Positions 21,136-33,500 of a stretch of DNA of 64,000 nucleotides are shown here, in pieces; the stretch's first letter is position 1, and each line of letters begins with the position of its first letter. Both the position numbers and the translations under genes were made by a program. Below the pieces are notes generated by a model that ran no database searches, was not told the DNA's origin, and was given only the letters and a program-made list of their open reading frames with translations. Origin of the DNA: Reticulitermes speratus (taxonomy: Eukaryota; Arthropoda; Insecta; Blattodea; Rhinotermitidae); contig JAJKFL010000005.1 in assembly GCA_021186555.1 (NCBI GenBank), forward strand, positions 48,511,135 to 48,575,134. The letters are read 5' to 3'.

Positions 21136-21725
21136 CCGAGGGCTGACTCAAGTCGCCTAGCGCAAGCTAAGGGGACAGGTCAGTAAATATGTCGAGGCCC
21201 TTAGCGGCCAAACCGACACTGAATCGTGCCTAGCACCTAAAACTAGGCGCCTTTCGAATACCCTGACTGAGGTTTTCCGTGATTTTCCTCAGTTGTAAGG
21301 TGAATGCCAGGGTATAACAAAAAGTCGGAGCACGGCCCGCACTCCCCCTCCCCCCCCCCCCCCCCCTTCGGTAGGGCTAAATTACTTGTGTGTAGGTTTT
21401 AGATCCTTCGCGTAATTAGTTGTGGAAATGCCACTCTAGGTTCAAATCCCAGGGAGCCATCCAACCAAAGTATTCTTCCCACTTAGAAAGACTATACGCT
21501 CCTACAGCTGTAGCCTTCGGTATGCCAGGTCCCGACCTAATCGAGACCATAAATCGTTAGCGTAAGCAGAATCCTCAGCTATAGAATAAAGAGTCTGTTA
21601 TTGAGCCCAGCGATGCGGTAAAACGCAGGAATGGCTAAACAGACGAAGGGACGTCGACTTGCGCGAAGCGCAAGTCTCCGCCCTTAGTTAGCACTTTGGT
21701 TGGTTGGTTGGTCAACGAGTCATTC
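21136..21725 (+). mobile_element. Jockey 3' UTR with C tract, stem-loop and (TTGG)n tail
   Basis: The 3' UTR includes a long C run (about 21345-21367), a tRNA-T-arm-like GGTTCAAATCC (21439-21449), a perfect 8-bp stem-loop ACTTGCGC-GAA-GCGCAAGT (21657-21675), and a (TTGG)n tail near 21695-21711. The same order of elements follows the other two Jockey copies (54025-54568 minus, 62690-63245 plus), which fixes this as the true 3' end. Confidence 0.8.
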
Positions 21726-22008
21726 GCTGAACACATCAGAGCTCTAACCGAGAGCTGCGACTCAAAGTTAGCTGGTGTGGGAAACCAACCCCTTAGTTCA
21801 GCAACTCGGCAGAAATTTACGCTGAACCAAGCCTCCTAGCGCAAGCTATGAGGACAGGTCAGTAGATATGTCGAGGCCATTAGTGGCCAAACCGACACTG
21901 AATCGTGCCTAGCACCTAAACTAGGCACCTTTCGAATACCCTGACTGAGGTTTTCCGTGAATTTACTCAGTTGTAAGGTGAATGCCAGGGTATAACAGCC
22001 CGCAATAG
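21726..22008 (+). pseudogene. Second Jockey 3' fragment abutting the satellite
   Basis: It repeats the ORF2 end (GCTGAACACATCAGAG onward) and first part of the 3' UTR, up to the GTATAACA motif. It then passes into the first satellite monomer after about ten bases. It is joined to the preceding copy without a visible duplication, so it may reflect DNA-level rearrangement rather than a new insertion. Confidence 0.75.
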
Positions 22009-22782
22009 TGTGTCAGTTAAATGACTCCAAGGGAAGGCGAGCTACAGACGAGAAACTACTTCGATGTCCAAGTAAAGTGCCCTTAATTAGCGACCGATTT
22101 CAACCAAACTTGCGATGTTCATAAGGCATGCGTGGTCAGTGCGAGGTTTGGCGTTTCAGTTAAATGACCGCAAGGGAAGGCGAGCTACAGGCGAGAAACT
22201 ACTTCGATGCCCAAGTAAAGTGCCCTTCATTATCGACCGATTTCAACCAAACTTGCGATGTTCGTAAGTCATGCGTGGGCAGTGTTAGGTATGGTGTTTC
22301 AGTTAAACGACTGCAAGGGAAGGCGACCTACAGACGAGAAACTACTTCGATACCCAAGCAAAGTGCCCTTCATTAGCGACCGATTTCAACGAAACTTGCA
22401 ATGTTCGTAAGGCATGCGTGGACAGTGCGATGTATGGTGCTTCAGTTAAATGACTGCAAGGGAAGGCGAGCTACAGACGAGAAACTACTTCGATGCCCAA
22501 GTAAAGTGCCCTTCATTATCGACCGATTTCAACCAAACTTGCAATGTTCGTAAGTCATGCGTGGACAGTATGAGGTATGGTGTGTCAGTTAAACGAATGC
22601 AAGGGAAGGCGAGCTACAGACGAGAAACTACTTCGATACCCAAGCAAAGTGCCCTTCATTAACGACCGATTTCAATCAAACTTGCGATGTTCGTAAGGCA
22701 TGCGTGGACAGTGATAGATATGGTGTTTGAGTTAAACGACTGCAAGGGAAGGCGAGCTACAGACGAGAAACTACTTCGATAC

Positions 22783-25700
22783 CCAAGTAAAGTGCCCTTC
22801 ATTAGCGACCGACTTCAACCAAACTTGCAATGTTCGTAAGGCATGCGTGGACAATGTGAGGTATGGTGTTTGAGTTAAATAACTGCAAGGGAAGGCGAGC
22901 TACAGACGAGAAACTAATTCGATACCCAAGTAAAGTGCCCTTCATTAACGACCGATTTCAACCAAACTTGCAATGTTCGTAAGGCATGCGTGAACAGTGT
23001 TAGGTATGGTGTTTGAGTTAAACGACTGCAAGGGAAGGCGAGCTACAGACGAGAAACTACTTCGATACCCAAGCAAAGTGCCCTTCATTATCGCCCGATT
23101 TCAACCAAACTTACGATGTTCGTAAGGCATGCGAGGACAGTGCGAAGTGTCGTGTTTCAGTTAAATGACTGCAAGGAAGGCGAGCTACAGACGAGAAACT
23201 ACTTCGATACCCAAGCAAAGTGCCCTTCATTATCGCCCGATTTCAACCAAACTTGCGATGTTCGTAAGGCATGCGAGGACAGTGCGAAGTGTCGTGTTTC
23301 AGTTAAATGACTGCAAGGGAAGCGAGCTATAGACGAGAAACTACTTCGATACCCACGTAAAGTGCCCTTCATTAGCGACCGATTTCAACCAAACTTGCAA
23401 TGGTCGTAAGGCATGCGTGGAGAGTGTGAGGTATGGTGTTTGAGTTAAACGACTGCAAGGGAAGGCGAGCTACAGACGAGAAACTACTTCGATATACAAG
23501 CAAAGTGCACTTTATTATCGTCCGATTTCAACCAAACTTGCGATGTTCGTAAGGCATGCGTGGACAGTGTTAGGGATGGTGTTTCAGTTAAATGACTGCA
23601 AAGGAAAGGCGAGCTACAGACGAGAAACTACTTCGATACCCAAGCAAAGTGACCTTCATTATCGACCGATTTCAACCAAACTTGCGATGTTCGTAAGGCA
23701 TGCGAGGACAGTGTTAGGTATGGTGTTTCAGTTAAATGACTGCAAGGGAAGGCGATCTACAGACGAGAAACTACTTCGATGCCCAAGTAAACTGCCCTTT
23801 ATTATCGACCGATTTCAACCAAACTTGCGATGATCGTAAGGCATGCGTAGACAGTGTGAGGTATTGTGTTTCAGTTAAATGACTGCAAGGGAAGGCGAGC
23901 TACAGACGAGAAACTACTTCGATACCCAAGTAAAGTGCCCTTCATTAGCGACCGATTTCAACCAAACTTGCAATGTTCGTAAGGCATGCGTGGAGAGTGT
24001 GAGGTATGGTGTTTGAGTTAAACGACTGCAAGGGAAGGAGAGCTACAGACGAGAAACTACTTCGATAACCAAGTAAAGTGCCCTTCATTAGCGACCGATT
24101 TCAACCAAACTTGCAAAGTTTGTAAGACATGCGAGGAGAGTGTGAGGAATGGTGTTTTGAGTTAAACGACTGCAAGGGAAGGCGAGCTACAGACGAGAAA
24201 CTAATTCGATACCCAAGTAAAGTGCCCTTCATTAACGACCGATTTCACCCAAACTTGCAATGTTCGTAAGGCATGCGTGGACAATGTAAGGTATGGTGTT
24301 TGAGTTAAATGACTGCAAGGGAAGGCGAGCTACAGACGAGAAACTAATTCAATACACAAGTAAAGTGCCCTTCATTAACGACCGATTTCAACCAAACTTG
24401 CAATGTTCGTAAGGCATGCGTGTACAGTGTGAGGTATGGTGTTTGAGTTAAATGACTGCAAGGGAAGGCGAGCTACAGACGAGAAACTAATTCGATACCC
24501 AAGTAAAGTGCCCTTCATTGATGACCGATTTCAACCAAACTTGCAATGTTCGTAAGGCATTCGTGGATATTGTGAGGTATGGTGTTTGAGTTAAATGACT
24601 GCAAGGGAAGGCGAGCTACAGACGCGAAACTACTTCGATACCCAAGTAAAGTGCCCTTCATTAGCGACCGATTTCAACGAAACTTGCAATGTTCGTAAGG
24701 CATGCGTGGACAATGTGACGTGTGGTGTTTGAGTGAAATGACTGCAAGGGAAGGCGAGCTACAGACGAGAAACTAATTCGATACCCAAGTAAAGTGCCCT
24801 TCATTAACGACCGATTTCAACCATACTTGCAATGTTCGTAAGGCATGCGTGGACAGTGTGAGGTATGGTGTTTCAGTTAAACGACTGCAAGGGAAGGCGA
24901 GCTACAGACGATGCCCAAGTGAAGTGCCCTTCATTAGCGACCGATTTCAACCAAACTTGCGATGTTAGTAAGGAATGCGTGGACAGTGCGAAGTGTGGTG
25001 TTTCAGTTAAATGACTGCAAAGGAAGGCGAGCTACAGACGAGAAACTACTTCGATACCCAAGTAAATTGCCCTTTATTATCGACCAATTTCAACCAAACT
25101 TGCAATGTTCGTAAGGCTTGCGTGGACAGTGCGAAGTGTAGTCTTTCAGTTAAGTGACTGCAAGGGAAGGCGAGCTAAAGACGAGAAACTACTTCGATGC
25201 CCAAGTAAAGTGCCCTTCATTAACGACCGATTTCAACCAAACTTGCAATGTTCGTGAGGCATGCGTGGACAATGTGAAGTATGGTGTTTGAGTTAAATTA
25301 CTGCAAGGGAAGGCGAGCTACAGACGAGAAACTACATCGATGCCCAAGTAAAGTGCCCTTCATTAACAACCGATTTCAACCAAACTTGCAATGTTCGTAA
25401 GGCATGCGTGGACATTGTGAGGAATGGTGTTTGAGTTAAATGACTGCAAGGGAAGGCGAGCTACAGACGAGATACTACTTCGATGTCCAAGTAAAGTGCC
25501 CTTCATTAAAGACCGATTTCAACCAAACTTGCAATGTTCGTAAGGCATGCGTGGACAGTGTGAGGTATGGTGTTTGAGTCAAATGATTACAAGGGAAGGC
25601 GAGCTACAGACGCGAAACTACTTCGATAATCCCAAGTAAAGTGCCCTTCTTTAAAGACCGATTTCAACAAAACTTGCAATGTTCGTAAGGCATGCGTGGA

Positions 25701-27540
25701 CAGTGTGAGGTATGGTGTTTGAGTTAAATGATTACAAGGGAAGGCGAGATACAGACGCGAAATTACTTCGATACCCAAGTAAAATGTCCTTCATTATCGA
25801 ACGATTTCAACCAAACTTGCGATGTTCGTAAGGCATGCGTGGACATTGTGAGTGTGGAGTTTGAGTTAAACGACTGCCAGGGAAGGCGAGCTACAGACGA
25901 GAGACTACTTCGATATACAAGCAAAGTGCCCTTCATTATCGTCCGATTTCAACCAAACTTGCGATGTTCGTAAGGCATGCGTGGACAGTGTTAGGTATGG
26001 TGTTGTCAGTTAAATGACTGCAAGGGAAAGGCGAGCTACAGACGAGAAACTACTTCGATACCCAAGCAAAGTGCCCTTCATTATCGACCGATTTCAACCA
26101 AACTTGCGATGTTCGTAAGGCATGCGAGGACAGTGTTAGGTATGGTGTTTCAGTTAAATGACTGCAAGGGAAGGCGATCTACAGACGAGAAACTACTTCG
26201 ATGCCAAAGTAAACTGCCCTTCATTATCGACCGATTTCAACCAAACTTGCGATGATCGTAAGGCACATGTGGACAGTGTGAGGTATAGTGTTTCAGTTAA
26301 ATGACTGCAAGGGAAGGCGAGCTACAGACGAGAAACTAATTCGCTACCCAATTAAAGTGCCCTTCATTAGCGACCGATTTCAACCAAACTTGCAATGTTC
26401 GTAAGGCATGCGTGGAGAGTGTGAGGTATGGTGCTTGAGTTAAACGACTGCAAGGGAAGGCGAGCTACAGACGAGAAACTACTTCGATACCAAATTAAAG
26501 TGCCCTTCATTAGCGACCGATTTCAACCAAACTTGCAAAGTTGGTAAGACATGCGTGGAGAGTGTGAGATATGGTGTTTGAGTTAAACGACTGCAAGGGA
26601 AGGCGAGCTACAGACGAGAAACTACTTCGATACCCAAGTAATGTGCCCTTCATTAGCGACCGATTTCAACCAAACTTGCAATGTTCGTAAGTCATGCGTG
26701 GAGAGTGTGAGGTATGGTGTTTGAGTTAGACGACTGCAAGGGAAGGCGAGCTACAGAAGACAAACGACTTCGATACCCAAGTAAAGTGCCCTTCATTACC
26801 GACCGATTTCAACCAAACTTGCAATGTTCGTAAGGCATGCGGGGAGAGTGTGAGGTATGGTGTTTGAGTTAAACGACTGCAAGGGAAGGCGAGCTACAGA
26901 CGAGAAACTAATTCGATACCCAAGTAAAGTGCCCTTCATTAATGACCGATTTCAACCAAACTTGCAATGTTCGTAAGGCATGCGTGGACAGTGTTAGGTA
27001 TGGTGTTTCAGTTAAATGACTGCAAGAGAAGGCGATCTACCGACGAGAAACTACTTCGATGCCAAAGTAAACTGCCCTTCATTATCGACCGATTTCAACC
27101 AAACTTGCGATGATCGTAAGGCACGCGTGGACAGTGTGAGATATAGTGTTTCAGTTAAATGACTGCAAGGGAAGGCGAGCTACAGACTAGAAACCACTTC
27201 GCTACCCAAGTAAAGTGCCCTTCATTAGCGACCGATTTCAGCCAAACTTGCAACGTTCGTAAGGCATGCGTGGAGTGTGTGAGGTATGGGGTTTGAGTTA
27301 AACGACTGCACGGGAAGGCGAGCTACACACGAGAAACTACTTCGATACCAAATTAAAGTGCCCTTCAATAGCGACCGATTTCAACCAAACTTGCAAAGTT
27401 GGTAAGACATGCGTGGAGAGTGTGAGATATGGTGTTTGAGTTAAACGACTGCAAGGGAAGGCGAGCTACAGACGAGAAACTACTTCGATACCCAAGTAAT
27501 GTGCCCTTCATTAGCGACAGATTTCAACCAAACTTGCAGT
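22783..27540 (+). repeat. Higher-order satellite block, first copy (sister at about 30783-36350)
   Basis: Private variants recur about 8 kb downstream. 22783-23590 matches 30783-31590 at a constant offset of 8000, including the rare TGAACAGTG at 22991 and 30991. The order then continues with 24.2-27.5 kb matching about 32.2-36.3 kb. This shows duplication of a multi-kilobase segment inside the array. Confidence 0.75.
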
Positions 27541-30500
27541 GTTCGTAAGGCATGCGTGGACAGTGCGATGTATGGTGCTTCAGTTAAATGACTGCAAGGG
27601 AAGGCGAGCTACAGACGAGAAACTACTTCGATGCCCAAGTAAAGTGCCCTTCATTATCGACCGATTTCAACCAAACTTGCAATGTTCGTAAGTCATGCGT
27701 GGACAGTGTGAGGTATGGTGTGTCAGTTAAACGAATGCAAGGGAAGGCGAGCTACAGACGAGAAACTACTTCGATACCCAAGTAAAGTGCCCTTCATTAG
27801 CGACCGATTTCAACCAAACTTGCAATGTTTGTAAGGCATTCGTGGACAATGTGAGGTATGGTGTTTGAGTTAAATAACTGCAAGGGAAGGCGAGCTACAG
27901 ACGAGAAACTAATTCGATACCCAAGTAAAGTGCCCTTCATTGACGACCGATTTCAACCAAACTTGCAATGTTCGTAAGGCATGCGAGGACAGTGTTAGGT
28001 ATGGTGTTTGAGTTAAACGACTGCAAGGGAAGACGAGCTACAGACGAGAAACTACTTCGATACCCAAGCAAAGTGCCCTTCATTATCGCCCGATTTCAAC
28101 CAAACTTGCGATGTTCGTAAGGCATGCGAGGACAGTGCGAAGTGTCGTTTTTCAGTTAAATGACTGCAAGGGAAGGCGAGCTACAGACGAGAAACAACTT
28201 CGATACCCAAGCAAAGTGCCCTTCATTATCGCCCGATTTCAACCAAACTTGCGATGTTCGTAAGGCATGCGAGGACAGTGCGAAGTTTCGTGTTTCAGTT
28301 AAATGACTGCAAGGGAAGGCGAGCTACAGACGAGAAACTACTTCGATACCCACGTAAAGTGCCCTTCATTAGCGACCGATTTCAACGAAACTTGCAATGT
28401 TCGTAAGGCATGCGTGGAGAGTGTGAGGTATGGTGTTTGAGTTAAACGACTGGAAGGGAAGGCGAGCTACAGACGAGAAACTAATTCGATACCCAAGTAT
28501 AGTGCCCTTCATTAACGACCGATTTCACCCAAACTTGCAAAGTTCGTAAGGCATGCGTGGACAATGTGAGGTATGGTATTTGAGTTAAATGACTGCAAGG
28601 GAAGGCGAGCTACAGACGCGAAACTACTTCGATACCCAAGTAAAGTGCCCTTCATTAGCGACCGATTTCAACCAAACTTGCAATGTTCGTAAGGCATGCG
28701 TGGACAGTGTGAGGAATGGTGTTTGACTTAAATGATTGCAAGGGAAGGCGAGCTACAGAAGAGAAACTACTTCGATACCCAAGTAAAGTGTCCTTCATTA
28801 TCGAACGATTTCAACCAAACTTGCGATGTTCGTAAGGCATGCGTGGAGATTGTGAGGTATGATGTTTCAGTTAAAAGACTGCAAGGGAAGGCGAACTACA
28901 GACGAGAAACTACTTCGATGTCCAAGTAAAGTGCCCTTCATTATCGACAGATTTCAACCAAACTTGCGATGTCCGTAAGGCATGCGTGGACAGTGTGAGG
29001 TATGGTGTTTTAGTTAAACGACTGCAAGGGAAGTCGAGCTATAGACGAGAAACTACTTCGATGTCCAAGTAAAGTGCCCTTTATTATCGACCGATTTCAA
29101 ACAAACTTGCGATGTTCGTAAGGCATGCGTGGACAGTGTGAGGTATGGTGTTTGAGTTAAATAACTGCAAGGGAAGGCGAGCTACAGACGAGAAACTACT
29201 TCGATGTCCAAGTAAAGTGCCCTTCATTATCGACCGATTTCAACCAAACTTGCGATGTTCGTAAGGCATGCGTGGACAGTGCGATGTGTGGTGTTTCAGT
29301 TAAATGACTGCAATGGAAGGAGAGCTGCAGACGAAAATCTACTTCGATACACAAGTATATTGCCCTTCATTATCGACCGGATTCAACCAAACTTGCAATG
29401 TTCGTAAGGCATGCGTGGATAGTGCGAGGTACGGCGTTTCAGTTAAATGACTACTACGGAAGGCGAGCTACTGACGAGAAACTACTTCGATGTCCAAGTA
29501 AAGTGCCCTAAATTATCGACCGATTTCAACCAAACTTGCGATTTTCGTAAGGCATTTCGTGGACAGTGTGAGGTATGGTGTTTGAGTTAAATGACTGCAA
29601 GGGAAGGCGAGCTACAGACGAGAAACTACTTCGATGCCCAAGTAAAGTGCCCTTCATTAACGACCGATTTGAAACAAACTCGCCATGTTCGTAAGGCATG
29701 CGTGGACAGTGTGAGGTATGGTGTTTGCGTTAAATGACTGCAAGGGAAGGCGAGCTACAGACGTGAAACTACTTGGTAACCCAAGTAAATTGGCCTTCAT
29801 TATCGATCGATTTCAACCAAACTTGCAATGTTCGTAAGGCATGCGTGGACAGTGCGATGTATGGTGTTTCAGTTAAATGACTGCAAGGGTCGGCGAGCTA
29901 CAGACGAGAAACTACTTCGATACCCAAGTAAATTGCCCTTCATTATCGACCGATTTCAACCAAACTAGCAATGCTCGTAAGGCATGCGTGGACAGTGCGA
30001 AGTGTGGTGTTTGAGTTAAATGACTGCAAGGGAAGGCGAGCTACGGACGAGAAACTACTTCGATGTCCAAGTAAAGTGCCCTTCATTGGCGACCGATTTC
30101 AACCAAACTTGCGATGTTCGTAAGGTATGCGTGGACAGTGCGAAGTGTGATGTTTCAGTAAAATGACTGCAAGGGAAGGCGAGTTACAGACGAGAAACTA
30201 CTTCGATACCCACGTAAAGTGCCCTTCATTAGCGACCGATTTCAACCAAACTTGCAATGGTCGTAAGGCATGCGTGGAGAGTGTGAGGTATGGTGTTTGA
30301 GTTAAACGACTGCAAGGGAAGGCGAGCTACAGACGAGAAACTACTTCGATATACAAGCAAAGTGCACTTCATTATCGTCCGATTTCAACCAAACTTGCGA
30401 TGTTCGTAAGGCATGCGTGGACAGTGTTAGGGATGGTGTTTCAGTTAAATGACTGCAAAGGAAAGGCGAGCTACAGACGAGAAACTACTTCGATACCCAA

Positions 30501-33500
30501 GCAAAGTGACCTTCATTATCGACCGATTTCAACCAAACTTGCGATGTTCGTAAGGCATGCGAGGACAGTGTTAGGTATGATGTTTCAGTTAAATGACTGC
30601 AAGGGAAGGCGATCTACAGACGAGAAACTACTTCGATGCCCAAGTAAACTGCCCTTTATTATCGACCGATTTCAACCAAACTTGCGATGATCGTAAGGCA
30701 TGCGTAGACAGTGTGAGGTATAGTGTTTCAGTTAAATGACTGCAAGGGAAGGCGAGCTACAGACGAGAAACTACTTCGATACCCAAGTAAAGTGCCCTTC
30801 ATTAGCGACCGACTTCAACCAAACTTGCAATGTTCGTAAGGCATGCGTGGACAATGTGAGGTATGGTGTTTGAGTTAAATAACTGCAAGGGAAGGCGAGC
30901 TACAGACGAGAAACTAATTCGATACCCAAGTAAAGTGCCCTTCATTAACGACCGATTTCAACCAAACTTGCAATGTTCGTAAGGCATGCGTGAACAGTGT
31001 TAGGTATGGTGTTTGAGTTAAACGACTGCAAGGGAAGGCGAGCTACAGACGAGAAACTACTTCGATACCCAAGCAAAGTGCCCTTCATTATCGCCCGATT
31101 TCAACCAAACTTACGATGTTCGTAAGGCATGCGAGGACAGTGCGAAGTGTCGTGTTTCAGTTAAATGACTGCAAGGGAAGGCGAGCTACAGACGAGAAAC
31201 TACTTCGATACCAAGCAAAGTGCCCTTCATTATCGACCGATTTCAACCAAACTTGCGATGTTCGTAAGGCATGCGAGGACAGTGCGAAGTGTCGTGTTTC
31301 AGTTAAATGACTGCAAGGGAAGGCGAGCTATAGACGAGAAACTACTTCGATACCCACGTAAAGTGCCCTTCATTAGCGACCGATTTCAACCAAACTTGCA
31401 ATGGTCGTAAGGCATGCGTGGAGAGTGTGAGGTATGGTGTTTGAGTTAAACGACTGCAAGGGAAGGCGAGCTACAGACGAGAAACTACTTCGATATACAA
31501 GCAAAGTGCACTTTATTATCGTCCGATTTCAACCAAACTTGCGATGTTCGTAAGGCATGCGTGGACAGTGTTAGGGATGGTGTTTAGTTAAATGACTGCA
31601 AGGGAAGGCGAGCTACAGACGAGAAACTACTTCGATACCCAAGTAAAGTGCCCTTCATTAGCGACCGATTTCAACCAAACTTGCAAGTTTCGTAAGACAT
31701 GCGTGGAAGTGTAGATATGGTGTTTGAGTTAAACTACTGCAAAGGGAAGGCGAGCTACAGACGAGAAACTACTTCGATACCCAAGTAAAGTGCCCTTCAT
31801 TACGACCGATTTCAACCAAAACTTGCAATGTTCGTAAGGCATGCGTGGAGAGTGTGAGGTATGGTGTTTCAGTTAAACGACTGCAAGGGAAGGCGAGCTA
31901 CAGACGAGAAACTAATTCGATACCAAGTAAAGTGCCCTTCATTACTGACCGATTTCAACCAAACTTGCAATGTTCGTAAGGCATGCGTGGACATGTGGAA
32001 TGGTGTTTGAGTTAAATGACTGCAAGGAAGGCGAGCTACAGACGAGAAACTACTTCGATACCCAAGTAAAGTGCCCTTCATTAGCGACCGATTTCAACCA
32101 AACTTGCAATGTTCGTAAGGCTTGCGTGGACAGTGTAGGAATGGTTTCAGTTAAATGACTGCAAGGGAAGGCGAGCTACAGACGAGAAACTAATTCGATC
32201 CCAAGTAAAGTGCCCTTCATTAACGACCGATTTCACCCAAACTTGCAATGTTCGTAAGGCATGCGTGGACAATGTAAGTATGGTGTTTGAGTTAAATGAC
32301 TGCAAGGGAAGGCGAGCTACAGACGAGAAACTAATTCGAATCCAAGTAAAGTGCCCTTCATTAACGACCGATTTCAACCAAACTTGCAATGTTCGTAAGG
32401 CATGCGTGTACATGTGAGGTAATGGTGTTTGAGTTAAATGACTGCAAGGGAAGGCGAGCTACAGACGAGAAACTAATTCGATACCCAAGTAAAGTGCCCT
32501 TCATTATGACCGATTTCAACCAAACTTGCAATGTTCGTAAGGCATGCGTGGATCAGTGTGAGGTATGGTGTTTGAGTTAAATGACTGCAAGGGAAGGCGA
32601 GCTACAGACGCGAAACTACTTCGATACCCAAGTAAAGTGCCCTTCATTAGCGACCGATTTCAACAAACTTGCAATGTTCGTAAGGCATGCGTGGACAAGT
32701 GTGAGGTGTGGTGTTTGAGTTAAATGACTGCAAGGGAAGGCGAGCTACAGACGAGAAACTATTCGATACCCAAGTAAAGTGCCCTTCATTACGACCGATT
32801 TCAACCAAACTTGCAAAGTTCGTAAGGCATGCGTGGACAGTGTGAGGTATGGTGTTTCAGTTAAACGACTGCAAGGGAAGGCGAGCTACAGAGACTGATT
32901 CGACCCAAGTAAAGTGCCCTTCATTAGCGACCGATTTTCAACCAAACTTGCGATGTTAGTAAGGCAATGCGTGGACAGTGTTAGGTATGGTGTTTCAGTT
33001 AAATGACTGCAAGGAAGGCGAGCTACAGACGAGAAACTACTTCGATACCCAAGTAAATGCCCTTCATTATCGACCGAATTTCAACCAAACTTGCAATGTT
33101 CGTAAGGCATTGCGTGGACAGTGTTGCGAATGTGTGTTTCAGTTAATGACTGCAAGGGAAGGCGAGCTACAGACGAGAAACTACTTCGATGCCAAGTAAA
33201 GTGCCCTTCATTACGACCGATTTCAACCAAACTTGCGAATGTTCGTAGGCATGCGTGGACAGTGTGAAGTATAGTGTTTCAGTTAAATGACTGCAAGGGA
33301 AGGCGAGCTACAGACGAGAAACAATTCGATGCCCAAGTAAAGTGCCCTTCATTAACGACCGATTTCAACCAAACTTGCAATGTTCGTAAGGCATGCGTGG
33401 ACATTGTGAGGTAATGGTGTTTGAGTTAAATGACTGCAAGGGAAGGCGAGCTACAGACGAGAAACTACTTCGATATCCAAGTAAAGTGCCCTTCATTAAG

